Shown here: positions 22,591 to 34,779 of the stretch, one piece after another
How the letters are laid out: the number at the start of each line of letters is the position of its first letter
Position numbering within the stretch: position 1 is the first letter of the stretch
Assembly (NCBI GenBank): GCA_037951165.1
Contig: JBBDHG010000009.1
Coordinates: forward strand, 8,087,001-8,151,000
Direction: 5' to 3'
DNA from: Lophius americanus
Lineage: Eukaryota; Chordata; Actinopteri; Lophiiformes; Lophiidae
Length of the DNA stretch: 64,000 bases
Program-made: the position numbers and the translations under genes
Notes under the pieces: generated by a model
The model's input: the letters and a program-made list of their open reading frames with translations, nothing else
Database searches by the model: none
Told to the model about the DNA's origin: nothing

Positions 22591-24399
22591 CCCCATACCC
22601 TCCCAGGACTCATCACAGGCAGATATGATCATTTATGTTGCACTGTAAGAATTAATGTTTTAGAAGCTGTCATTATGTACATCTTTACAGGCTGGAATGT
22701 TGCGGAGGGTCACAGGTAACGAGTTGGGGGGGTGTTAACGGGTGTGCAAGTGACTGAAGGTGGAACAGGGAGGGGAAAATCCACCCTGAGCATTCATGCA
22801 GTCTCAGAACAGCAAAGAGGCTCTGCGCGGACTCAGGAAGTTAACCATCAGAAGGAAACAAAAACCCAAAACATGCCACAAACAGAAAGTCTGACGATGA
22901 GTCCCTAGAGACCGGGGTTGTTTCTTCTCCCCCCATTGTTGCCTTAACCAAGAAGAATTGGCTCACATACAGTCTTATCAACAGATCAATGGTGTTCACG
23001 TGTTAAGCTGTGTAACCTTCAGCTGAAAGCCTCCAGTTGTAAATCCTCAATCATGTTGGCAACAGTGAGCTGTGTTTATCTTACAATCTCATCCTGCTCA
23101 GTCACGACAGGCCTGTTTGTGCTCGGCAGAGGTTTGTCATCATGTTGGTGCTTCATCAAATCCTCAAAGCCCCATTTTAACGTAGCATTTATCAAACCTG
23201 AGTATGGTACACTCACAGTTATTACAGATACTAGAGATACTGTGCACAGTTACACACAATCTACACATATTCATCTGATATGTTATACAGGAAAAATGAT
23301 CTCAGTGTAAATGCTTTAGGAAATATTTATGTTTCTCCAACAATACTGGCTCTGCAGGTAAGAAAATCATGTATGAAGATCAAATGTTATTTTTTAATTA
23401 CATTTTGATTGAAATAGATAATCTGTAATCTAGAACATGTGCAATTTATCTGCTGATGCGATATAGTCTTAAATATTGTATCTAGGTTTTAGATATTTGA
23501 CAGTAAAAACTTCTAAAGGCTTCTTCTAACTGAAGCAAGTACAGTGACAGCGTGGTCCCTTGGAATTCCAGAATTTTGAGGTTCTTCCAGTGGATTGTGG
23601 ACAATTTCATGTTTTAATAATAGAAGAATTAAAATTTAGAGAGTAGTGAAAGGATGACAGAAGCTTCAGATCATGGAGAATAGTTGGAGGAAAAGATAAG
23701 AGTGAGGGTGGTTCTTATTATGGTTGGTATAATTTAATATATCACCATTTTTTAAAACTGCAATATCACAAAACTTCTTTGTATACACAAACAACACTGT
23801 TTGTGTTTGTTTGGTGGGACCAGCAGTCTGAGAGATCAGCAACATGTTCATCATGTTACAGTACGAACGCTCTGAGAGTCCATTATACCCTGAATGCAGA
23901 GGTTGTGAGGTTAAGGGATGCAAGTGCTACAAGAACAGAGACGAAGGAGGGAGGTGGACGGGTTGACAGCTGGTACGAGTGATTAGAGCATGATGATACA
24001 GGGAAGGCATGAAAGCTCTTTAGGGAGAATCCTCAACAGAGAGGAGGCAAGGACACACACACGCTTAAGCACACACACAAGCTGTAGAATTGTCTTAAAG
24101 TTTTTTCTTCATTCAGTCTTTAGATGTTTTATAACTTATGTCACTCTACTATGACTGTGTTATTGAAGCGGTGGGGGCTTTTGTCAAACAGAAGATCTCA
24201 AAATGTTAAGAAGTGGTTTAACATTGATGCTGCTAAAGTGTGTTAATAAGTGTGCTAATTATTTATTATTCTTTTTAATAAAAAATCATAATGACTATTA
24301 TTATTAGTAGCAGTTATGCAGGGTCAGCTGTGGATCAAGATGAAGAGCTCCCATCCACCTATTGGAAAGTTGCTCTGTAAAACAATTTTACGGTAGGCA
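22591..24399 (+). other. Downstream part of the mir-183 cluster transcript or intergenic
   Basis: No hairpin beyond mir-182 and no protein exon recognised. A possible transcript end is AATAAA at 24277-24282. An extra primary-transcript exon cannot be excluded. Confidence 0.3.
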
Positions 24400-24735
24400 A
24401 TTACAGTTAGTGATCATATAGTGTGGACGATCGCAATAAACAAAAGTATACGTAAAAAAATCCCAGTAAACAATGTACTGGAGAGAAATACTTCGGAGAA
24501 TGACGATGAGTGATCCCATACTGTGTGGAATTCAATACATTATTTCAGACTTTAGAAAATCCCGGGATCAAAAATAAACGTTAGTGAACTAAAGTATGTG
24601 ATTACATATTGTAGTGAATTAAAGTAAATAATAACATAATGTTAAAACTGACAGTAAATAACCACATACTATAGAAAATTAGAGGACATTATCACATGCT
24701 GTGGAGAATGACAAAAAAATCACAATACCTAAAAA
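24400..24735. repeat. Degenerate minisatellite, unit about 38-50 bp
   Basis: Several imperfect copies of a unit of the form AGTAAATAATCACATACTGT followed by AGAAAATTA can be followed through this stretch (for example around 24597, 24650 and 24690). The copies have diverged strongly. No gene is visible within it. Confidence 0.4.
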
Positions 24736-26149
24736 TTCCCTCCAGTGCATTGTATCTTTATTGTCAATGGATGCCAGTTAGCTACCATCACTTTTTTGGT
24801 ATTGATAGTTTCTTACAAAGCATACTATGATCCGTGACCACTGCAGTAAACATTTTCTGACTGTTCTGAGGAATGGTGTGAATTCCGTTGGCTCCTTAAC
24901 CTGCATGTTAGCTTCTGTGTAAATGGGTGAATGCTGGCTTGTGTTGTAAGGCTCATTGAGAAATCAGTCATTGTGGAGAAGTACAGCTCGTTTACTATTC
25001 TAATCATAGTATAACAGTTATATTCTTGAATTATTTTCCAAGGTACATTGCTTGGATTGAGAGGCAGTTTGTACACTGTAGATATAGATTAACAAAACAG
25101 TGAGAGTATTGTGTTGGAAATGTATATGTATACAGTAATGAACTCAAAACGTATTTAAATAATAAACTACATTTCCAAAATATGGTAGGAAATGTAAAAA
25201 CAATATGGTACAATATTGTACATTACAGGCAAAGCTCCTGTCAAATATTCAAAGTTTTGCAGTGTGTCTTTAAACTGATCACACAAGTCCAATAGCATAT
25301 GGGTTTCACAGACCACCTGTCATTCTCAGATACACACACACACACACACTGACAATGGGATATTGGTAATACAGTAGAGTGCTTAGTTTGGGTGTGAACA
25401 GATGTCCTCTTTAATCTCTTACACTAATGACTGTATAATTGCTGTTGCATCAACTGTTCCTTTGTACTGTCAGTCATTTTGCTGCTTTCTTTCATATTAA
25501 AGATGTTTTGACATTAATCTCAGCTTGGTGAGTCTGAATTTATTGAGCATGGAATATATTGGCGGACTCATTTATTTACCATCATGGCAGCGAAACAAGA
25601 GACTTGGAATAAGACAATCGAGAAAATTTGGTTAAACAATATCTTTCCATTATTTGAAAGAGGAGTTCACAAAGAACCTTCAAAGCTAAGCCTTAGTACA
25701 CACAAACAAACACATATATCGAGAAAGAGAGAGAGTGAGAGATAGAGAGAATGTCAACCTGTTTGGTTTTCAAAGAGACTGGATTACAGTATTCCAGGGA
25801 CAAGGGGGTATTTTGGGACTTCATGACAGACAGGATACAACAATCGAGGAAAAGACATAATAATTGTCATATGGCCGCCTTGACTTTCTCTCAACAGTTA
25901 ATTATATAGCATCTAGAATCAACCAAAACCAATCCTGACAGATAATTCATGATGTAAATTTACTTGAAATCTAAAGTACGTATCGTATGAAAAAACCCCC
26001 CCAAAAAAAACAAAATAGTATTTTGTTGTAAGTATTTTCACTCCTTAAGAACGTTGACAACTAAATGTATTAGAATATTCTAAGTATATGAATTTAAAAT
26101 ATAAAATTTATCATATAGATTGAACTGATATTCATGAGTAAATGTTTTT

Positions 26150-26620
26150 GAAGAGACAGAATCAGCCATGACACATAGTGCTTTGAAAGAGTACTTCTTG
26201 AGAAAACCAAACACAGCAATCCACAAGATTATAGCTACGGTCAAGTATGGAGGTTACAGTGTGACTGGGATGATGCTTTGCTGCTTGAGGGCCTGGGACA
26301 GTTTGCCAACATTTAGTGAATTCTGCTCTCTGCCATAAAATTCTGAGGGACTGGTCATCAGTTAGGTTGTGCAGCAAGATGATGATCCCAAGCAGAGTCC
26401 ATGTCTGAATGGCTCAGTCGGAATAAAGTATTGGAGTGGCCTAGTCTGGAACTGAAGCCCATTGACATGCTGTGGATGACCCTCAAGAGAATAGTTAAGC
26501 TCTGAAAGCGTTTTTCAAATAAGAGTGAGCCTAAATTCCATCATACTACTGAGGTTCATTGAGTACTCAAGAGGTTTGTGAGAAAAACAAACCTCACAAA
26601 TTTACAAATATCTCCCCCTG
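26150..26620 (+). mobile_element. Tc1/mariner-like transposon remnant (transposase C-terminal half)
   Basis: The sequence follows the conserved fish Tc1 transposase region: GTCAAGTATGGAGG, GCTTTGCTGCTTGAGGGCCT, TGCAGCAAGATGATGATCC, GGAGTGGCCTAGTC, CCCATTGACATGCTGTGG. These correspond to the catalytic DDE region (KYGG..V, QQDDDP, WPSLELKPIDMLW). Frameshifts and stops break the frame, so it is dead. It lies just downstream of the ahcyl2 3' end. Confidence 0.75.
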
Positions 26621-26763
26621 TATGTTCTTATGGGTGAAGTGTAATAATTCAAGATGGGCTTATTAATCTTTTTATCACGACAGCTCCTGTTACAGTTGGA
26701 CAACAGGAGACAGGGCGACACTGTTTTCATTATAGTGTCAAATGTGTTATTGGCAAGTAGTTG

Positions 26764-26769
26764 TTTAAT
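26764..26769 (-). terminator. ahcyl2: Candidate ahcyl2 poly(A) signal (ATTAAA)
   Basis: A minus-strand ATTAAA lies about 195 bases after the proposed ahcyl2 stop. No canonical AATAAA occurs between the stop and the Tc1 remnant, so the true end could lie further on. Confidence 0.3.
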
Positions 26770-26961
26770 TTGAAGATAATGTTCAGCTTAGATGAAGGTG
26801 GTAGTGTTAGATTTGAATAAGGATTATAGGGTATGGGACATGAAACTTTTTTTTCTGCAAGTTGTGTGTCTCCCTCATTTTCCGTCAGATTATATTCTAC
26901 ATGTGTTTTTTTTTGCTATTGGCAATAAAATGCATTGGTAGTACAACAGTATGTCTCAAAT

Positions 26962-26968
26962 TCAGTAC
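26962..26968 (-). CDS. ahcyl2: Tiny last coding exon of ahcyl2 (G-TAC-TGA)
   Basis: The exon 27335-27215 ends TACTACAG|GTGAGG, a near-ideal donor in the position where all AHCYL proteins still need Arg-Tyr-stop. Minus-strand GTACTGA follows an AG at 26969-26970 and completes AGG TAC TGA, giving the family C-terminus YYRY. The pyrimidine tract is weak. The alternative is reading straight into TGA after YYR, which would drop the conserved last Tyr. Confidence 0.6.
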
Positions 26969-29900
26969 CTTATTTCATTGAGACCCTTATTTAAATTGTG
27001 AACATACATGTGTACAACATGAACCAAAAACGTGTCTCTTCAGTAAGAATTGGACAGTAGAGGGCACCAGTGTCTGCAGAACAGCCCCTCTGAAGCACTC
27101 AGTACTTCAGGTTCGATTCCAAAGGGTTAATTAATACCTGTCAAAAAATGATTCGGTCAAATAGAAGAAATATCATATGTTTTTGCTGTGTGTATGAAAA
27201 GCACGTGTCCTCACCTGTAGTAGCTGGGTTTGAAGGGTCCATGCTTGCTGAGGCCAAGGTACTTAGCCTGTTCATCAGTCATCTCTGAAAGGTGAGCGTC
27301 AAATGTTGGCAGGTGAAGGCTGGCCACAAATTCATCTAGAACATGCAGGAGTTTATCAGTTCTGATTCTGAAGACATGCAATGAAGGGTATGTATGATTA
27401 TTTTTAAGAATATTTAAGCTGTGGACATGCCCATCTTCTTCGGCAGCAGGTAGACGTCCTGTTTATATCGACCCTTAGGAGCACTGTACAGCTCTATGAG
27501 GGCCAGCGCCTGACAGACAGTGCAGCGGTTGTAAAGAAAATTACAGGTAACTAACAGCAACTTCCAAATAATAAACTTGCAGACCTTACTCTGATACATC
27601 AATACAAAAGAAAAAGATGCTGCATGTGTTTTTCTGCACACACCTGTGAGAAAATAATATCAACCATATACCTGCGTTGTGGCTGTGATGGAGAGAACAA
27701 GTGAAGGCACCATGGAGCAGCTCAGATTCAGCAAACGACCCTGAGAGTGCAGTAAAAGCATCATCATTTAATTGACAAACGGTGATATGACAGCTACTGA
27801 TAATATCCAGGGACTTCCCAAAATGGGGTCCTTTGATGGCAATGGCCATCCCTGATATCTGATCTGCAACCGCAAATGTGTGTTCTGTCTTTCTCTCCCC
27901 GTCTGGGACTGTTGGCAGACTGTGGCTACTGGTCAGTCTCTCCTCACATGACCCTGCCTACCATGACATCTGCACACCTGACCCTAATCCAGTTCATCAT
28001 TACGCCTGAAGACTGCTTTACATAAAGCTTGGCTCTTCACACCATCCTTAATCACACCCTGAAGTTCATACATTTTTTCTCGAGCATTTTTGAATTTTGC
28101 GAACCTGTTTTGGATTCTTGCTCGCTCAGTCTCTCTCACCCCAGTTCACCCTTTGAGTTGTCGGTTCTCCTGCTGTTTTATGGTAACACCTGTCTTGGGC
28201 GATGTAATTGAGAATCCCGTTCTGCTGCTATTGCACGTCTTGATTTTTGTATCTTTTTTCATTAAACAGGTTTCACCCTGCTTCCATCTGTTTTGTGGCC
28301 TTCTCTTTTGGGTCCAAGAAAACTAGTTAAGGTTTTAATATCCATTTTATCATTAAGTATGATTGGCTATCCCCATTAAGAGGCAGAAAATTACTTTGAA
28401 CCAAATGTAAGAGTCTATTCCAGCTTCCCCTTCCTTTGTATTTTGCCTTCTTTTGGATATTTAATTTCCTCTGGAACACTTAAACTATTCGTAGGGAAGT
28501 TTTGTATTATATGTGTTTCGTGTGTGGCACTGTTATTACCACTGCTACTCACAGCTAGAATGTTCCAGGTTCAAATCCATCTAGGGACCCCTGGGAAGTG
28601 TTTGGAGTTAAACTGTTATCTCTTTGTTTGTGTGGGTTCTATTCCCATTCTCTGGCTCTCTTCCACGGTCTAAAAAATGTATTATCTGTGAAATGGTTAC
28701 TGTGAATTGCTTGTAGGTGTGAATGTGAACATGAAAAAAATATCTCTATTTTTTTCTCTAATGGTTGACCCTGTGATAAACTGCTGACTTGTCCAGGGTG
28801 TGCCCTGACTCTCGCTTTTTGTCAGCTGGAATAGGCTTTGTCCAAAGAATGAATTAAAAAATATGATATGTTGTCTGTCGGCTGTGTGTCTAGCTTCCCT
28901 GTGTCTTGTCCTGGTTGTCAGAGTACGTCTACATTCCAGTGGTAAACCAACCATGGTACTCAAATAGAGCCCAGGTTTTTAGTCTACCAAAGCTAGAGTC
29001 TCTTCTCAGAAAGCTTACAGTTTAATGCCGCTCACGGTAGAATCAGTGGACAAGAGCTATCAGGGGTGAAGTCTTTGTTTGGAAATTCAGCTCTGTCTTT
29101 TCTTTCCACAAACATGACTTCTGCTTTACAAATCTCATCTTGCATGTTATTCCTCGGCTTTTATGACATCCCAAACCAGCACAAGTATTTTTCCCTGTAC
29201 CGCGCATTCCCCCAAGGGAGTACAAATCAGTAATGGTGCACATCCACCAGCTTTTGAGGATTAGGTAATCAAAGAGGGCAGTAGTCGCAATGCTCTCCAA
29301 ATTTCTAGGTCCAGACGAAAAATGGTATCTTATGTTTGTGCATAGACTACCATCTCCTTTGTAATAATATGAAGAATCACATTGGGGAGAGCCTGGATAC
29401 ATTTTCTGTGGCCTGCTGGGTCTCTACCATCGATTTGGCCAGCATGTACCATCAGGTTCTCGTCTCGGAACAAGACCAGCCAAACACATCCTTCTGTGCG
29501 ACCTTCTGCCTCTTTGAATGGAACTGGAAGCCATTTGTTTTTTGTAATGCTCCAAACACATTTCAGCTGTTTTTACAAAGGATGCTTTGGGATCAGCAAT
29601 TTCAATCTTAAAGAAGAAGATCTGAAAGCAGAACTGGAAAAGTGCAACTTTTCATAGCAAGAAATCTATTACTTAGGACATGTCGTCTCCAGTAAGGGAG
29701 TCTCTACAGATCTGTGACGCTGTGGCCAAGTGGCAGCTTCCCCTCAATGAGTCAGAGCTGTGTTTCTTTTCAAGCTCCATGAGCTACTATAGCCGCTTTG
29801 TGGAGGGCGTGTGGTGTTTGTATAGGCAAGTAGCAAAGCTTGCAGGAATTGAGACAAAAAGCGGGTCAGGGCAGGACATGGGTGCTGTCTGGACACCCCA

Positions 29901-32900
29901 ATGTGAGGATAGTTTTGAGGCCTTAGAGGAAAGGTTAGTTTCCTCCCCATTGCTGAACTATGTAGACTTTTCATGCCCTTTCTTTGGAAAGGCTGAATAG
30001 ACTGCATAAACAACTCCTCACGCCCAACCCAGGCCCCACCCATGTGAAATTCATCATCACCTGGCAACATAATGACCTTTAAGGGCAAATTAGACAAGCT
30101 AAAGACTATGAACAATTTTTATCTGCTTTTGCTTTGTAGCACTTTGAGATTTGATCCAAATGTAAAGTGCATTATAAATTAAATGTATTATTATTATTAT
30201 TATTATTATTATAACAGACTTAGAGAATTTATAACTATCAATATTGCTGAATTCTACACAGTTAACCATTCACAAAATTAAGACTCACAGTTTTCATTCC
30301 AGTGCTTAACATAAACCCAGAGAATGTAAAAATGTGAAAGGCTTGAGCTATTTAGAGTAGATTCCAAATCTAGCCAGCAGATGCTAACATTAGTCTAAAT
30401 CTTTTGGGCTAAAGCGTATTTTAGAGTGCACCAAACTGCTCAGTCTCAAATATTTCACTTTCAGTCAATCCTAGTTGTAAGCACTCATTCTTAGATGTTT
30501 CCTTTACTTCTTAAGCAGCATTTCAATCTGAGACAAAACACATGAATGGGATTACCTGTAGCCTAATTGTCAGTAAAAGCTTACTGTTGGCTAGCAAAAT
30601 TATTTAAACACTGATTGAAATGTAAATTATGTTGACTTTTACATTATTAAAGTTAAGTAAAAGAGGGGGTTTTCCCCTTCATTTACTTAAAAAAAAGTTC
30701 CACAAACTATAACACAATTTTATTGCCCTATATCTTATTTAAAATCCACTCCTGGACAACATTTATAGTGGAGACCCCACAGGGGCTATAATTCACAATA
30801 GGTTTCTGCATATTATTAATTTAGCACTGGTATATTATAAAGCAGCAGTATCATCACCTCAGCCAGCAGGATGAGTCTCTTGCCATCAGGCCAGATAATA
30901 TGATCCACCTGAGGCCTCACACGCTCCCACCTAAACTCTGGAGTTCGCAGACTTGCCTGAAAAACAAGAGCCAATATTTTGAACATAAAAACACAACCAT
31001 ATGTTTACCCAGGTGTACAAATATGTAGAATAATGCTCGTAACAAGCAGTCTGTGATCCTACCAACTCTATTTCAGTGCTGGAGTGCCCCATGTTGCAGA
31101 CAATGCAGCCATTCTTCATTTTGTCCAGATGATCCCTCGCCACCACACATTTATTTCCTGCATTGAAGCAGAGGTAAAGTAAAGGATATCATTTTATTAC
31201 AATTATTAAGAGGTAATATCAATTAGTGGAGGACAGCAGTTACCTGTGCAGGTGATGACCATGTCAGCACGTCCGATCACTTCAGCCAGTTTAATCACTC
31301 TGAAGCCGTCCATGCTAAGAGGAGGAGTGAAGGTCAGTTTATTTCATGATGTTTTGCTGCTATATTCTATTGAAAGAGTGAGACACACTTCAGATGTGAG
31401 CTGATAAAAGCCTCCAGCATACCAGGCCTGTAGGGCACAAATGGGATCCACTTCGGTGACATATATGACAGCGCCCAATGCTTTCAGGGCAGCACAGCAA
31501 CCTTTGCCAACCTAAGAGAGAACTAAGGTTGGTAAGATGTCCAATAGATATTTTATAGGAACTCCCTGTTCTCTGACTGACCTCGCCATATCCGCACACC
31601 ACAACCTGTTTTCCTCCAAACATGACATCTGTGGTTCGCCTCAACCTTAAAAGATAAACAACAGTGAGGCCTAATGCTCTTTGCAGTACCACTAGTTCGC
31701 CGGTTAATGCTCACAACATGCTTAATTACCCGTCTAGTATGGACTCTTTGCAGCAGTAAAGGTTGTCAAACTTTTGCTTGGTCACAGAGTCATTAATGTT
31801 AATGGCAGGGACACACAGTTTGCCGGCTTTGGACAGCTGGTATAACCTGAGGATAAGCACACACACGGGGGTTTATTTTGTGAAATTGTTAGAAAACTGC
31901 AAAAAGAATTTTTTTCAAAAAACTAACCGATAGATGCCAGTAACACTTTCCTCCACAATGCCTTTAAGCTTCTTGAATAGTTTTGGGTGGTTCTTATAGA
32001 TCCAATGGGTCAAATCGCCTCCATCGTCCAGAATCTGGCAATTAAAAAACGAGCAAGATTTTCCAACCTTTCAATTAAAAGGACAAGTTTGCACAAGCAC
32101 AGAATAAAATATAATAAATAAAATCAGTCAAATGTATACATTCCCCTCCTTTATGGTATACTAGCGTTCTGGAGTTATGGACATGGTTTTGCTGAGCTCA
32201 ACGCAAAAAGACAAAAGAAATCTCACAAGATCTCATTTGACAAATAAATGAGCAGTGACATTATAAGTGAAATGAAAGCATCTTGCTGAAACAATGTTTG
32301 GTCTTTGCTTTCACTCCATAATCTTCTGTTGAAAAATTAGTTGCTGCAGATGGAGGGGATTTGATTACAGTACCATGTTGGGCTGCCAGGTCTCAGCACT
32401 GACACATTTGCCAATACACCACCAGAAGTCGCTTTCGGATTCCCCTCTCCATGCAAACACTGGGGTGCCTGAGATAGAAGGCAGGTGATAATTAAAAGAG
32501 AGGCGTGAGGAGAGAGAAGTAAGGAGGCAGACCACTCAGGGTATTATGAACAGAGTCAAGGACCCAATGCAAACAAAAACTAAAATGAACGAAAGATGAC
32601 GTAAATAAACTTACCTATAGGTGGCAACAGAAGGTACCACAAAAAAGAAGTAATGGTAGTATTATGTCCAGTTAAACAGACGAACAAAGAATCATTTCTA
32701 TGGAAGTTATGCAACAAAGATACTAGAAAACATACAGAGAACAAACCTCACCGATAACATTGCCACTAAAAAGAAATTCCGTGCCCCGTGTTTCCCTTTG
32801 GTATATCACCAATGATTTAAAACATTCATAATTAAATTTAAACTTTTTGTTTTCATATAGAAGAATCAAAAGTCACAGTCAAAGAACAGCCTTCAAAACT

Positions 32901-34779
32901 GTCAGGATCTTTTTTTAAATCAAGATATGAAACCTTAACCTTCTCAGGTACATTAAATCCATTTCTAGTGACTGAATCTGCACTAATTTAACTGATACAT
33001 TTATGGCTGTGTCATTTCTCAACCAAAACTGTACTGTGACTCAAAAAGAGTCCTACATTTGGATCATGGTCCAGATCAGGGTCAGGTTTGCTAAGCAGTA
33101 TTAGAAACACCAAGAGATACTGGGCATTGTCATTACTGTGATTTTTCATGATATTGGCAAAGTTTTAAGGGTCATTTCTTACAAAGGTCAAGAAATTGAT
33201 AAAAAGATCCTGAAACTGCATCCAGACCCAGATCTACTGCAAAATTTGTATCAACTTCCTTGATCCAAGATGTAGCCATACACACAATTCTATCAAAATC
33301 CATTGACGACATTTTGAGATTTCTTGTGAGTAACAATTAAAAAACAACACAACAAACTGGCAAATGAAAAACAGAATGCACAGGCACCAAATACAACCAG
33401 GGCAAATAAGGTAAATTCATTTAGGCAAAAAATTTAAAAAAACAAACAAAGCCAAGTAGTGACAAGTAAAAGGTAACACACAAGGAAAGACAAAACAAGT
33501 AAAACAAAACAGGAAATGACCAAACTTAAGGCCAAAGCATGATGCGGGGTGCACAGACAGTCGTACCTCGCTCGGCCAGAGCAGCAGCTACAGCGTTCTG
33601 GGTTGAGAAGATGTTACAAGCCGCCCAGCGACACTGAGCCCCCAATTCAGACAACGTCTCAATCAGCACCTGTACGACACCACAAACAACTCCTCAACCA
33701 CCTGTCAGACTCCCTTTTTATTTTTCATGCAGAGAAGACAGGAAAGATGTAATGTGGACAGTAAGATGGAGTGTTTTCATATTTGTTTTAAATGTAAAAC
33801 AAACCGCAGTCTGAGCAGTAATGTGTGTGAGCCCCAGCAGTTTGGCTCCAGTCAGAGGTTTCTCAAAACCGGCTCTTTTCCTCAGCATCATCAGAGCTGG
33901 CATTTCTATAAAAAAATTTGCAGACAAATATTGATCATAATTGCCCACCGTCAAATATTTCAACCCATTATTGTAATTGTTATTTTCTCACGTATTTGCT
34001 GCTTAGAGTGGATTGTTGAATATCTGTCTTTACCTTGCTCTGCAATTTGTATTTCTCTGCGTCCGATATCGGCCTGTTGGATGTTTTTGATACAGAAATC
34101 ATAGAAGCCCTTTGAATTCTGCTGATGCTTTTCTCTGGTAGAGGACTCTTCCTCTGAGCTTTCACTGCACCCTGCAACACAAAAATTACACTGCGCATTC
34201 AAAATAGTCCGCTGCCATGTAAAACATGTAACGTATAGTTTAGGTACTGGATTTATTGATTAAACCTGCAAAATATAGTATGCACATGTTTTAAATAAGA
34301 TTTCCATTTAGTACACCTAGAGATTTATTCTGAGATACTTTTTTCTATTTCAACATCACTTATATAACAGCAATACAGAGACATATGATTTTGGAGAGCA
34401 TGAATATTCTGTATTCTGGTTATCCATTCTTAAATGTGGTTTCAGGAATCAGACCCGAGCTTTGCCTTTATAAATTCATATAAACTCGGCCTTTGTTTGA
34501 CATGTTTGAGGAAAGCTGATTAGCACCATGTTAAAGAGACGGAAAAAAAAGGTCAGCTGGGCCAGAAAGCAGCGAGGCTAATCCTCGAGCCTGCTCATCT
34601 TACATATCAAAGAAGTGATCAGAATTAAGAGGGAGTGTATGTTGTGTTTCTTTTTGTGTTTCCATACCTGAACTGACACTTTCTGCAGAAGACTGTGAGA
34701 TGGAACGAGAGAGAGAACGACGAACAGTCTTTGCTGGAGGTTTGTTGAATTCTTGCTTCTGGTCAGTCAGCTGTATTTG
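26962..34779 (-). CDS. ahcyl2: S-adenosylhomocysteine hydrolase-like protein 2 (long-IRBIT family), exons 2-17
   Basis: AHCYL proteins resemble AHCY but act mainly as regulators of IP3 receptors, ion transporters and CFTR. Coding exons on the minus strand: 34779-34668, 34171-34034, 33905-33805, 33669-33567, 32468-32374, 32034-31928, 31846-31730, 31645-31582, 31511-31423, 31314-31244, 31157-31063, 30956-30858, 27740-27672, 27509-27431, 27335-27215, 26968-26962. Phases agree throughout. Exon 34779 opens QIQLTDQKQEFNK then the serine-rich RRSLSRSISQSS segment phosphorylated in IRBIT. The NAD motif is GYGEVGKG, and the AHCY-like NINDSVTKQKFDN is present. The C-terminus is PFKPSYYRY. QKQEFNK and ASLRTPE favour AHCYL2 over AHCYL1. 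The intron 27430-27336 is GC-AG. The long N-terminal first exon of mammalian AHCYL2 was not found; a short alternative is proposed at 37922-37848. Confidence 0.93.
27870..28335. mobile_element. LTR-like repeat in ahcyl2 intron
   Basis: A pyrimidine-rich stretch ends GTGGCCTTCTCTTTTGGGTC, after a TTCATTAAACAGG poly(A)-like segment. This layout resembles the solo LTR ends of fish gypsy elements (a TCTGCATTTTGGGTCC-type terminus); compare 2490-2890. There is no coding content. Assignment is by resemblance only. Confidence 0.35.
28560..28860. repeat. Common teleost interspersed repeat fragment in ahcyl2 intron
   Basis: The succession GGTTCAAATCCATC, GTGAATTGCTTGTAGGTGTG, AATGTGAACATG, CTGACTTGTCCAGGGTGTGC and GTCAGCTGGAATAGGCTTTG follows a dispersed fish repeat (usual form TGTCCAGGGTGTACCCCGCC). 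Related shorter pieces occur at 57485-57550 and near 61265-61330. It is not protein coding. Confidence 0.6.
29336..30000 (+). pseudogene. Ty3/gypsy retrotransposon pol fragment (reverse transcriptase to RNase H)
   Basis: Three frames together read a decayed gypsy RT: CIDYHLL near 29339, then DLASMYHQVLV, NAPNTFQLFLQRML, then EIYYLGHVVSSKGV across a stop near 29655, then WTPQCEDSFEALEERL and PLLNYVDFSCPF up to 29990. These match in order the RT fingers/palm, thumb and RNase H start of Ty3/gypsy elements. The YxDD core has been lost in a deletion after 29600. It is dead and sits in the 3.1-kb ahcyl2 intron. Confidence 0.8.
30110..30212 (+). mobile_element. LINE 3' tail (L2/Rex1-like) with (TTA)n
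   Basis: TTTTATCTGCTTTTGCTTTG through GCACTTTGAGATTTGATCC and AAATGTAAAGTGCATTATAA to a TTATTA array is the same 3' end found at 5745-5855 and, reversed, at 48606-48760. It is a severely 5'-truncated copy in the ahcyl2 intron. Confidence 0.75.

Noticed and set aside
17500..26900. nrf1, strip2 or smkr1 coding exons between the mir-183 cluster and ahcyl2
   Set aside because: No exon resembling these human 7q32 neighbours was found by eye in the interval.
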